A stretch of 8,413 nt of DNA from assembly GCA_002404515.1 (NCBI GenBank), contig DHJV01000075.1, forward strand, positions 1,270-9,682, written 5' to 3'. Position 1 is the stretch's first letter. Each line of letters begins with the position of its first letter. This document shows, in pieces, positions 1 through 6,012 of the stretch. The position numbers and the translations under genes were made by a program. The DNA is from Lachnospiraceae bacterium UBA4711. Lineage in GTDB: Bacteria > Bacillota > Clostridia > Lachnospirales > Lachnospiraceae. Below the pieces are notes generated by a model. It saw only the letters and a program-made list of their open reading frames with translations. It searched no databases and had not been told where the DNA came from.

Positions 1-793
1 TGCCTGCCGTGATTTCTGGGTACAGTTTTTTCTGCACAAGCAGGTCCGTTCGCCAGTACCTGCCAGCACCCTCGATGGAGATCGGATAACCAAGTCCCTG
101 CATCGCCATGATTCCCGCATTTGTACCGAGATTGCTTGTAAATGCTATGTTCAGCTTCACAAAATCCTTGCCGAACCAATTTGCAAGCTCGCTTTGCACT
201 CCCGACCGTTCCGGCAATATCAGCGGCAACGGCAATAAGTCTTCTTTCGTAATGTATGATTTTTCCACCAACGGATCATCCGGTCGCATTCCAACAACCC
301 AGTGGTCGCTCTCCGGGAAACGGATATAATCCAGCCCTTCCAGATTCACCGGCTCCATGTATAGCCCGATGTCTACCAGACCTTTGTTCATCATCTCATA
401 GATTATATCTGCCGTTCCGGTATGCACCCGGATCTGAACCATCGGATATTTTGCACGGTACCGCTCACAGATCTGTGCCAATATCTCCACTGCTGCGAAC
501 TCGCCGCATCCAATCGTGATTGTTCCATCAACAACCTGACTTTCCTTGAATTCCTCCCGGATCTTATCTTCGAGATCGATGATTTCAAGTGCACGCCGCT
601 TGAGCAGGATTCCCTCGTCGGTCAGCGTAACATTCCGTCCGCCACGGTTAAACAACACGGTTCCAAGCTCTTCCTCCAATGCCGCAAGCTGCCTAGACAG
701 CGTTGGCTGTGTGATATGTAATTGCTCCGCCGCTTTCGTGAAGCTCTGCTCCTTCGCCACGGTCAGAAAATAGCGTAATACCCGAAGCTCCAT
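1..793 (-). CDS. LysR-family transcriptional regulator, C-terminus cut by window edge
   Basis: A DNA-binding regulator that probably senses a small ligand; target genes and ligand are unknown. The 264 residues visible from the ATG at 793 begin MELRVLRYFLTVAKEQSFTK, the classic LysR N-terminus. The winged helix-turn-helix spans about residues 1-60, with SFTKAAEQLHITQPTLSRQL at 17-36 and LFNRGGRNVTLTDEG at 47-61. A linker helix follows (about 62-88), then the periplasmic-binding-protein-like effector domain from about residue 91 (TITIGCGEF). Family members are usually about 290-300 residues, so perhaps 30 residues are missing beyond the left edge and no stop codon is seen. AAGGAG lies about 11 nt upstream of the start. 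The gene directly upstream encodes a DUF998 membrane protein on the same strand, and no clear terminator separates them, so some read-through is possible. Family assignment is secure. Confidence 0.95.
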   Translation of the reverse strand, partial: MELRVLRYFLTVAKEQSFTKAAEQLHITQPTLSRQLAALEEELGTVLFNRGGRNVTLTDEGILLKRRALEIIDLEDKIREEFKESQVVDGTITIGCGEFAAVEILAQICERYRAKYPMVQIRVHTGTADIIYEMMNKGLVDIGLYMEPVNLEGLDYIRFPESDHWVVGMRPDDPLVEKSYITKEDLLPLPLILPERSGVQSELANWFGKDFVKLNIAFTSNLGTNAGIMAMQGLGYPISIEGAGRYWRTDLLVQKKLYPEITAG

Positions 794-840
794 TTACGTT
801 TCTTCTCCTTGTTATACAACGAAATGCTCTTATGCCCATT

Positions 841-870
841 ATTGTATGTCATTCAATACCAACAAGTCAA
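841..870 (-). promoter_or_regulatory. Candidate promoter of the LysR-family gene
   Basis: On the minus strand TTGACT (865-870) is followed after 18 bp by TACAAT (841-846), each 5 of 6 to the sigma-A consensus. The -35 box overlaps the stop codon of the upstream DUF998 gene. The predicted leader is about 40 nt and contains the small palindrome TTGTTATACAA at 809-819 next to the ribosome binding site. Confidence 0.55.
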
Positions 871-1505
871 TCATCAGCATAGAAGTTCATCCGAAATAAT
901 TCGATTCCCAACACTGCATTATATCCAGTTGCAGCAAACACACTGAATCGCTCCACGACACCAAAATAATCTTTCGGCACAATATTCATTCCCAATGCAC
1001 CCACCATCATCATGCCAAGTGCAATCGCTGCAAAAATACCATATGAACGACAGCTTTTATCTTTTGCCCCTGCAATGATGATTACAACAAGGGATACTAT
1101 AGACAATAAAACAACTGCCGCTGTTGAGAAAATATGCATCTTATCCTGAAATGTCCCGGCATACCCGCTGTCACTCAACGGGAACATGCTAAATCCTACT
1201 GCTGACACCCACTCCATAATGGTAAACAGGTAGATGCCTACCCGCAAAAGTCTGGTTTTCTTCCCCTGAATCCCTACGCATACCATCATGACACACACCA
1301 GCGTACATAGGCTATACAGGCTACTGAGCTGATTCCATAACCGAAGCGACGGAGCATTCGATGCACTAAGATCACTGACCGCCTGAGCCATCCAGTTATA
1401 GCCGGGATAGGCAAGTGGTGCAAATACCACGGCTGCCATATACGACAAAAAAGCTACAATTCCAAGCAAGCCGCAATAATTTAATAAATTCTTTTTCTTT
1501 CTCAT
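867..1505 (-). CDS. DUF998-family integral membrane protein
   Basis: A 212-residue polytopic membrane protein with about six hydrophobic helices (roughly residues 8-30, 57-78, 86-108, 122-146, 154-175 and 184-205). The first extracytoplasmic loop contains YPGYNWMAQAVSDLSA (33-48), matching the YPGY/H...SDL(S/G)A signature typical of DUF998 proteins. An FP pair at 108-109 and a histidine at 124 are also where the family tends to have conserved residues. Family function is not established, and no catalytic role should be assumed. The start is supported by GAGGAG upstream. It is the last gene of a probable operon with a LytTR regulator, a small membrane protein and an MBL-fold hydrolase; the gap to the hydrolase is 45 bp. 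No U-tract terminator is visible downstream. Confidence 0.8.
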   Translation of the reverse strand: MRKKKNLLNYCGLLGIVAFLSYMAAVVFAPLAYPGYNWMAQAVSDLSASNAPSLRLWNQLSSLYSLCTLVCVMMVCVGIQGKKTRLLRVGIYLFTIMEWVSAVGFSMFPLSDSGYAGTFQDKMHIFSTAAVVLLSIVSLVVIIIAGAKDKSCRSYGIFAAIALGMMMVGALGMNIVPKDYFGVVERFSVFAATGYNAVLGIELFRMNFYADD

Positions 1506-1550
1506 TCTTCATTCTCCTCAAAAAAACACTTCAGATAACCATCCAAAGAC

Positions 1551-2375
1551 TTACCATCCATAATTACAGCAATGTGCCAAAACTGTTTTTCTGAACAGCG
1601 GATTTTCTTTCAGATATGGCATTTTCAGTTTTTCACAAACCAGATTCGTAATCACTGTAATATCTGTTGTTTTTTCAGCTTCAAGAATCATTTGCACCTG
1701 TTCATCCAGCGTACGAATGATATGTTCTGCATCATCGATTTTTTCATTTATATCCGAAGCTGAGTAAGTTTGATCCCATGCTGGATAATAATTGCAGATT
1801 CCGTTCAAATCCCTGATTTTCTGTAAAGTACTCAATTCATCACACACATTGATATAGATTGGGATATCCCCTTTAACGGGAATTGCATCACCAAGAAACA
1901 AACTATTGCCCATCCGGTAAGAGACTTCGTCCACCGAATGTCCCGGTGTTGAAATCACTTGAACATTCAGATTATCTTCCAAAGAAATCAAATCTCCATC
2001 TCGTACTTCCACATCAACCTTAGCGGATCTTCCAACAAGTTTGTAAAAATTAGGAATCGGACGCTCCTGATACTGAAGATCAATATTTTCTATCCAGATG
2101 CGTTCGCCCTGACTGGCATATATTCTGGCGCTGGTATGTTCCTGAAACCATGCTGCTGTCCCAATATGATCAGGATGTGCATGTGTCAGAAAGATAGCCC
2201 TTACTTCCGATATATCCCGACCAATCGTTTTCATATATTGTACAATCTGTTCCTCACTTCCATTTACTCCAGAATCGACCAGATAGCAGGATTTACTTTC
2301 TATCAAATACACAAACACATACCGTTTTACCTGTTCTGTAACTGAGAAATCAATTTTGATTTGATGTACTTTCAT
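1551..2375 (-). CDS. Metallo-beta-lactamase-fold hydrolase
   Basis: A 274-residue cytoplasmic protein of the MBL-fold superfamily; the substrate cannot be inferred. The metal-binding signature THAHPDH gives H65, H67, D69 and H70. TPGHS supplies H146 and LGDA supplies D163, the usual third ligand set and bridging aspartate. The typical final ligand histidine, often within a PGH motif, is not obvious: the corresponding segment near residues 197-202 reads YPAWDQ. A helical C-terminal region of about 70 residues follows. The ATG overlaps the TGA of the upstream membrane-protein gene by 4 nt (ATGA), and GGAGGG is well placed, so translation is probably coupled. The gene belongs to the LytTR-led operon. 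Superfamily assignment is firm; specific function is open. Confidence 0.9.
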   Translation of the reverse strand: MKVHQIKIDFSVTEQVKRYVFVYLIESKSCYLVDSGVNGSEEQIVQYMKTIGRDISEVRAIFLTHAHPDHIGTAAWFQEHTSARIYASQGERIWIENIDLQYQERPIPNFYKLVGRSAKVDVEVRDGDLISLEDNLNVQVISTPGHSVDEVSYRMGNSLFLGDAIPVKGDIPIYINVCDELSTLQKIRDLNGICNYYPAWDQTYSASDINEKIDDAEHIIRTLDEQVQMILEAEKTTDITVITNLVCEKLKMPYLKENPLFRKTVLAHCCNYGW

Positions 2376-2821
2376 ATGCTCCCTCCATTCCCTTTTTTTC
2401 TTCTGCGTTCTGCAATCCTTCGGTTTATCTTATCTGCTTCTTCTTTTTCCAGATACCACTTCACAAGGTATGAAAGCACGTCACAAACTGCCGTAGAAAT
2501 CAGTATTGCAACATAAACTATTTTAGGAACGCTGTCTCCCATAATAAGGTAAATCACCGCACACATTGCGATTTCCAATACAACAAGTTCAATTCCTCTC
2601 TGCCACAGGAGCTGTGGAATTGTCATATCTTCCTTCAGATAGATGGGAATACATGGGAGCATACATATGAGCGCCAACCCAAACGGCAGGAAAAAATAGA
2701 CAAAACGAATGCTGATATTTCTTGCGAATAAACTGCCAATCACAGCCATCGCAAATGTACATTCTGCCACAACCGTTATGTAATCAAATAAAAATTCTCT
2801 TTTCGGATCAAATTCTTTCAT
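2372..2821 (-). CDS. Small four-helix membrane protein, DUF3021-like partner of the LytTR regulator
   Basis: 149 residues beginning MKEFDPKREFLFDYITVVAE. Four hydrophobic segments are visible at about 12-32, 40-62, 76-95 and 100-121, followed by a strongly basic cytoplasmic tail (KINRRIAERRRKKGNGG). Length, topology and position immediately after a stand-alone LytTR regulator match the DUF3021 class. In LytTR regulatory systems such as HdrRM and BrsRM of streptococci, a membrane partner restrains the regulator; the same role is inferred here. An upstream in-frame ATG at 2863 exists, but the start at 2821 is preferred because GGAGGAG lies 7 nt before it and it minimises overlap with the regulator gene (14 bp). 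Its stop overlaps the hydrolase start. DUF3021 membership rests on context and topology rather than a diagnostic motif. Confidence 0.7.
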   Translation of the reverse strand: MKEFDPKREFLFDYITVVAECTFAMAVIGSLFARNISIRFVYFFLPFGLALICMLPCIPIYLKEDMTIPQLLWQRGIELVVLEIAMCAVIYLIMGDSVPKIVYVAILISTAVCDVLSYLVKWYLEKEEADKINRRIAERRRKKGNGGSI

Positions 2822-3269
2822 CGTCGTCCTCCTCCATAAAGCAATCTTCAATTTCCTTGGCATATCTTCGCGTAATCAGTATTTCTTCTCCATTTTCCAT
2901 TCTGGCATACAACCTTCCGTTCAATGCAGTTCGTACGGAAATAATATGCTCAACATTGACAAGCATCGTTTTGGATGCTCTGCATATATTTCTTCTGCTG
3001 ACCTTTTCTTCCACTTGATTCAGTCTGCCTTTGATTTCATAAACACTGTCCACAGTATATGCAAATACCAAGCCATCTACCGTCTCAAAATACAGAATGT
3101 CCTCGACTCTGACAGATACTTTTTCCTTGGTCTGCTTATATCCAGTCAGACTGTCCCCTTTATGCCTCACATATTCTCTTATCTCTTCAAAGTCCTTCGT
3201 AAGTCTTACATACGCAAGAGTTACTCCCTCTTCCTCCGGACTTTTTACAAGTTTTTCCGTCACTCTCAT
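2808..3269 (-). CDS. LytTR-domain transcriptional regulator without receiver domain
   Basis: A 153-residue regulator with a short N-terminal region (about 1-50) and a C-terminal LytTR DNA-binding domain (about 53-145). Diagnostic segments are VEDILYFETVDG, the EIKGRLNQVEEKV helix, ICRASKTMLVNVEHI (the usual F-RxSKSxIVN motif) and NGRLYARMENGEEILITRRY, close to family consensus NGxxLxVSRRY. There is no receiver domain, so this is the stand-alone type usually paired with a membrane protein. Start choice: an ATG at 3293 is in frame, but the ATG at 3269 has GGAGAGGA at proper spacing and gives the usual N-terminus. The C-terminus is very acidic (EEDDDE) and its codons carry the ribosome binding site of the next gene. 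It is the first gene of the operon; autoregulation through the palindrome at 3371-3388 is inferred. Confidence 0.88.
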   Translation of the reverse strand: MRVTEKLVKSPEEEGVTLAYVRLTKDFEEIREYVRHKGDSLTGYKQTKEKVSVRVEDILYFETVDGLVFAYTVDSVYEIKGRLNQVEEKVSRRNICRASKTMLVNVEHIISVRTALNGRLYARMENGEEILITRRYAKEIEDCFMEEDDDERI

Positions 3270-3348
3270 ATGTCTTTCCTCTCCCGCTCTCATCCCATCT
3301 ATTCCTGTGCTTTATTCCTACTCTCTGACACTTGGGATTTCATGAATT

Positions 3349-3377
3349 ACTCTATCGTGAATTGATTTCATTGTCTA
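3349..3377 (-). promoter_or_regulatory. Candidate promoter of the LytTR operon
   Basis: On the minus strand TAGACA (3372-3377; 5 of 6 to TTGACA) is separated by 17 bp from TAGAGT (3349-3354; 4 of 6 to TATAAT). The -35 box forms part of the right arm of the palindrome at 3371-3388, so a bound regulator would touch the promoter directly. The predicted leader to the start at 3269 is about 70 nt. Confidence 0.5.
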
Positions 3378-3421
3378 CATGCAGACAACTGACATGCATA
3401 AAATGGATGCCAAGATGCATG
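3371..3421. promoter_or_regulatory. Palindrome and CATGCA cluster upstream of the LytTR operon
   Basis: TTGTCTACATGCAGACAA (3371-3388) has perfect 6-bp outer arms (TTGTCT/AGACAA) around a CATG centre with one mismatched pair. ACATGCA recurs 15 bp away at 3392-3398. CATGCAT (3393-3399) and ATGCATG (3415-3421) form a further inverted pair. LytTR regulators normally bind pairs of short elements, so this cluster is the natural candidate for the operon's own regulator. This is inferred from position and symmetry only. Confidence 0.45.
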
Positions 3422-3439
3422 ATGATAGCGATTTTCTGC

Positions 3440-3488
3440 AAAAAATAAACGACCATTTACTTTTTAATCTTAGTAAACAGTCGTTTAT
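3440..3488 (-). terminator. Rho-independent terminator of the methyltransferase gene
   Basis: Arms 3445-3461 and 3472-3488 form a 17-bp stem with a 10-nt loop. In the minus-strand RNA the two non-Watson-Crick positions become G-U wobbles, whereas on the plus strand they would be A-C mismatches, which fixes the direction. A run of six U (3440-3445) follows. It lies 22 bp beyond the methyltransferase stop and insulates the LytTR operon promoter. Confidence 0.85.
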
Positions 3489-3509
3489 CCGCCAAATATT
3501 TATTTCAAA

Positions 3510-4313
3510 TTACTTTTTCTCCATCACGCAGATTTTATTTGAAAAATTCCGCACAGCAGGCACTTTTCCAAGCACCTTGTAGATCGGCATCAACACCTTC
3601 ATTCCCTCAACCAGACTGACATCGCACTTATTCTTAAAACGCGGAATCACCTGTTCCAATGCCGCACCATTTTTCACGCCCCATGAAAACTTCGCCGCAC
3701 TCTTCTCAATGGACTTCTCCTTGATATGCTTTACTACAAACGGTGACATCGTCTCTACAAATACGACTGCTTTCGGGAACTGCTTGTCAAGGATATCGAA
3801 TATCTGCTTGACATCTACTTCGGACAGATACATCGTCAAGCCCTCAATGATCACCAGCACCGGCTCACCATGATATTCGATGTCATCCATATAGCTTGCG
3901 TCCATAGCAGATTTTGCGATCTGGAAGATTGGCCCCTGCTCTTCGAAGAAACGGCGACGGATCTCCATTGTCTCCGGCAGATCAATGTTATACCAGCGGT
4001 CGTATTTTCCCTCCATCCGATAGCAGCGCGTATCCATACCGCATGCGATATTCAGGACAACAGCATGTGAATAGTGCGACAGAAAATCTCCGACCAGCTT
4101 ATCAAGCACGATTGTCCGCGCGATTACGCCCAAGCACATCGCCTTGTCGCTTTCCGCCTTGGAGAAATCATAATCCAGACGGGATACAACCTCGATTGCC
4201 CGCTCATCGTAGATATGATGATTCGGTTTCTTCGACTCCTGCGCTCTCGCATATAATGTCTGCAGCATTGTCTCCGGAACTCCCTGTACCTGTATTTTTG
4301 TTTTTTCGTTCAT
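3510..4313 (-). CDS. LCMT/TcmP-type SAM-dependent methyltransferase
   Basis: A 267-residue class I methyltransferase resembling the leucine carboxyl methyltransferase family (PF04072), which includes O-methyltransferases of polyketide pathways; the substrate here is unknown. SAM-binding motif I is VVLNIACGMDTRCYR (86-100). WYNIDLPE (107-114) carries the acidic residue expected to contact the ribose, and VIIEGLTMYL (154-163) matches the family's EGxxMYL motif. The ATG at 4313 is chosen because GCGAGG lies 7 nt upstream. An in-frame ATG at 4385 would add 24 mostly polar, basic residues, and that codon lies at the end of the operator. The gene follows the TetR gene but has its own operator-overlapped promoter, so control by that TetR protein is likely. 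A terminator lies just downstream. Confidence 0.9.
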   Translation of the reverse strand: MNEKTKIQVQGVPETMLQTLYARAQESKKPNHHIYDERAIEVVSRLDYDFSKAESDKAMCLGVIARTIVLDKLVGDFLSHYSHAVVLNIACGMDTRCYRMEGKYDRWYNIDLPETMEIRRRFFEEQGPIFQIAKSAMDASYMDDIEYHGEPVLVIIEGLTMYLSEVDVKQIFDILDKQFPKAVVFVETMSPFVVKHIKEKSIEKSAAKFSWGVKNGAALEQVIPRFKNKCDVSLVEGMKVLMPIYKVLGKVPAVRNFSNKICVMEKK

Positions 4314-4382
4314 GTGATTGCCTCGCTTCCTTTTATTCGTCTTGCTTCTACCTGATTCTGGTAAGTTTTTATTATTTCTCGA

Positions 4383-4408
4383 CATAACAGTTGTTACGAT
4401 TTGTTATG
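4383..4408. promoter_or_regulatory. TetR-type operator upstream of the methyltransferase gene
   Basis: CATAACAGTTGTTACG (4383-4398) has 7-bp arms around a 2-bp centre with one mismatch, the same pattern as CATAACACTTGTTATG at the TetR start (5025-5040). A third half-site TGTTATG (4402-4408) repeats 10 bp, one helical turn, after TGTTACG (4392-4398). On the minus strand the block looks like the TetR-gene operator with a 10-bp duplicated segment. Confidence 0.65.
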
Positions 4409-4437
4409 TTATAAAAAATGAGCTCCACAGTGGTCAG
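4408..4437 (-). promoter_or_regulatory. Candidate promoter of the methyltransferase gene
   Basis: TATAAC (4408-4413; 5 of 6) is preceded after 18 bp by CTGACC (4432-4437; 4 of 6). The -10 box directly abuts the U-run of the TetR terminator, and its last base overlaps the operator half-site at 4402-4408. The weak -35 falls in the terminator loop, so this assignment is moderate. Confidence 0.4.
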
Positions 4438-4451
4438 CTGCGAAGCTCATT
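4413..4451 (-). terminator. Rho-independent terminator overlapping the end of the TetR gene
   Basis: Arms 4417-4430 and 4438-4451 pair over 14 bp (two G-U wobbles in the minus-strand RNA) around a 7-nt loop, followed by a U-run at 4413-4418. The upstream arm consists of the last sense codons of the TetR gene, and the stop codon (4434-4436) lies in the loop. It separates TetR transcription from the methyltransferase. Confidence 0.8.
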
Positions 4452-5027
4452 TAAGTCCTGTATTAATTTTTCAGTTCCACCGGCGGCATAAATGCCGATC
4501 TTCTCGGTCAAATATAAGCTATGTTCCATATCATAATTTCCCTTCAATATCTCCAGACATCCATCCAATCGAACCTTCGCCAGTATCGAAATGAGCGCCG
4601 GATCTGGCGTTTCCAGCATCCTGCTCTTATAGAACGTCTCGATTGCCTGCTCCATCATCGACTCGATCACCGAGCGATACTGCTCATAGCAGCTTCCCTG
4701 CACCTTCTCCATCACGAGAATCGCTTCGCGCCGATGTTCGAGCACAAACCGCATCATCTGCACATCCAGCTGCGCCCCATTCTCCGGTTCTTGCAGTTCC
4801 TGCTGCATCAATGTCTTCTGTAGCAGCTCATACTGTTTCATCAGCGGCTCTAAGATTGTCCGAAGCAATGCTTCCTTATTTTCAAAATGAAAATACATCG
4901 CGCCTGTCGTGACGCCCGCACGTCGGCATATCGTCCGAAGGCTCGCTTTTGCGTATCCATTTTCATAGAATTCCTCCAGCGCCGCCTGCTTGATCTTTTC
5001 GATTGTCTGTTGTTTTTCATCTACCAT
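4434..5027 (-). CDS. TetR/AcrR-family transcriptional regulator
   Basis: A 197-residue repressor-type protein. The N-terminal TetR helix-turn-helix is canonical: IKQAALEEFYENGYAKASLR (12-31), TICRRAGVTTGAMYFHFENK (32-51), then EALLRTIL. The C-terminal ligand and dimer domain (about 65-197) is divergent as usual, so the inducer is unknown. The only plausible start is the ATG at 5027; no Shine-Dalgarno sequence precedes it, and the codon is the last three bases of the palindrome at 5025-5040. With the predicted promoter the leader would be only about 5-7 nt, so the mRNA may be effectively leaderless. The gene sits 18 bp after the GNAT gene and before the methyltransferase. Matching palindromes suggest it controls itself and the methyltransferase, perhaps also GNAT. 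Confidence 0.93.
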   Translation of the reverse strand: MVDEKQQTIEKIKQAALEEFYENGYAKASLRTICRRAGVTTGAMYFHFENKEALLRTILEPLMKQYELLQKTLMQQELQEPENGAQLDVQMMRFVLEHRREAILVMEKVQGSCYEQYRSVIESMMEQAIETFYKSRMLETPDPALISILAKVRLDGCLEILKGNYDMEHSLYLTEKIGIYAAGGTEKLIQDLNELRS

Positions 5028-5040
5028 AACACTTGTTATG
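5025..5040. promoter_or_regulatory. TetR autoregulatory operator containing its own start codon
   Basis: CATAACACTTGTTATG has perfect 7-bp arms around a 2-bp centre. Its first three bases are the reverse complement of the TetR ATG, and its other end overlaps the predicted -10 box. A close copy lies before the methyltransferase gene (4383-4398). Such placement is typical of self-repressing TetR genes. Confidence 0.65.
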
Positions 5041-5066
5041 TTAGTCTACTCTAACTTATTTGTCAA
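5038..5066 (-). promoter_or_regulatory. Candidate promoter of the TetR gene, with a second palindrome in its spacer
   Basis: A perfect TTGACA (5061-5066) lies inside the last codons of the GNAT gene, 17 bp from TAACAT (5038-5043; 4 of 6). The spacer carries GTTAG-N6-CTAAC (5040-5055), the same design as the palindrome before the GNAT gene at 5747-5764. The predicted transcription start is around 5032-5033. Confidence 0.5.
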
Positions 5067-5672
5067 GTCTGTTTTTGAATCCGGATATTTGACCAGATCG
5101 TATAATTTCCCATATTTGCCTAAATCCCGTACACCGTCAAGCTGCATGCCAAGGTGCATGTATTTGTCGCATTTTGACTTCGCATCTGTCTCCAGAAGCA
5201 CCGGAACCTGCAACCGGTTGCCTTCTGCGTAGGCAAGCTCCATCACCTTCCGCATATAGCCCTGCCCCTGATATTGTTCCGGCACACAGATCATGCCGAC
5301 GAATATATAAGGTTTCTTTTCCTTTTTCATCCGATCCTGCAGCGACGTTCCACCCTTGGAAACTACCTTTCCCATCTGAATCAATTCTTTCAGGCTCATC
5401 GAGCGAAACAGTGCTTTTACAAGCTGCATGCTCGCTCTAAGTTTCAATTTCTGTCCCGGCACCTTGTAAGCAATATAACCCTCGCCCCGCTCGCTTGTCG
5501 CATAGAGCATACCACCTTCAAATGCCATCCGCACATACCCCGAAATATACGTTGCGACTGCATCCTTGCTACGATAAAATGCGCCCATGCCGACTTCTTC
5601 TCCATAATCATAATATCCAAACGCATGCCCGATCTGCTCTGCCACCTGCGTATCTAACTTTGTTACCTTCAT
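5046..5672 (-). CDS. GNAT-family N-acetyltransferase
   Basis: A 208-residue acetyl-CoA-dependent transferase; the acceptor is unknown. The C-terminal half holds the GNAT core: beta strand PYIFVGMICV (121-130), motif A pyrophosphate loop PEQYQGQGYMRKVMELA (131-147; pattern QxxGxG), and LLETDAKSKCDKYMHLGMQ (159-177), a motif B-like segment. The N-terminal half has a FGYYDYGEE stretch and a central basic helical insertion (about 80-118), seen in GNAT proteins of clostridia annotated only generically. The start at 5672 has GGGAG about 9 nt upstream. The gene precedes the TetR gene by 18 bp on the same strand and shares a palindrome type with the TetR promoter, so the two are likely co-regulated. 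A detoxification role is possible but unproven. Confidence 0.85.
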   Translation of the reverse strand: MKVTKLDTQVAEQIGHAFGYYDYGEEVGMGAFYRSKDAVATYISGYVRMAFEGGMLYATSERGEGYIAYKVPGQKLKLRASMQLVKALFRSMSLKELIQMGKVVSKGGTSLQDRMKKEKKPYIFVGMICVPEQYQGQGYMRKVMELAYAEGNRLQVPVLLETDAKSKCDKYMHLGMQLDGVRDLGKYGKLYDLVKYPDSKTDLTNKLE

Positions 5673-5746
5673 GGTTCTTCTCCCTTCTTTTCTATATACT
5701 ACTCTTTGTTTATGTCCATCTGGTACGTCAATTTTTTATTTTTATT

Positions 5747-5774
5747 AGTTAGTTTTATCTAACTGATTCTATCA
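5747..5774 (-). promoter_or_regulatory. Candidate GNAT promoter with start-site palindrome
   Basis: On the minus strand TGATAGAAT (5766-5774) is an extended -10 element (TGn plus TAGAAT); no good -35 is visible. Immediately downstream lies AGTTAG-TTTTAT-CTAACT (5747-5764), a 6-bp-arm palindrome over the expected start point. It shares GTTAGT-N4-TCTAACT with the site at 5040-5056 in the TetR promoter. The rest of 5673-5889 is AT-rich with no credible gene. Confidence 0.4.
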
Positions 5775-5889
5775 TAGCCTTATAAAAAAAGGAATACTTT
5801 TGTATATACCTGACAAAAACTATCAAAAATTGTGATTACTGGTTAAGTTAAAACCGAATAGCCTGCATCTGCATGATGGCTTATTGCAC

Positions 5890-5939
5890 AAAAAAGAGTC
5901 AACATCTTGTGATAAATACCATCACCAGGATGTTGACTC
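5890..5939 (-). terminator. Strong terminator of the alcohol dehydrogenase gene
   Basis: Arms 5896-5913 and 5921-5939 form a long stem with a perfect 11-bp outer part (GAGTCAACATC/GATGTTGACTC), one bulged base and a 7-nt loop. In minus-strand RNA it is followed by six U (5890-5895); the plus-strand side has no U-run. It lies about 155 bp beyond the stop codon, on the far side of the tandem repeats. Confidence 0.88.
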
Positions 5940-6012
5940 CTCTTATGATTTGGATATGTATTTTTATAGTTTCATTGCAGCTATGTTTTAATTTGCAATC
6001 ATCCCCAAACTA

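Noticed and set aside
2822..2863. Upstream ATG at 2863 as start of the small membrane protein
   Set aside because: It would overlap the LytTR gene by 56 bp; the ATG at 2821 has a near-perfect ribosome binding site.
3270..3293. Upstream ATG at 3293 as start of the LytTR regulator
   Set aside because: It has only a weak AGGA element; the ATG at 3269 has GGAGAGGA at good spacing and gives the usual length.
3914..4387. Long plus-strand ORF opposite the methyltransferase gene
   Set aside because: It is antisense to a gene with clear motifs, has no recognisable domain and is rich in serine, proline and arginine as typical of shadow frames.
5691..5731. TTGACG (5726-5731) and TGGACA/TATAGA as a GNAT promoter
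   Set aside because: TTGACG has no -10 at proper spacing, and the other pair would start transcription inside the ribosome binding site.
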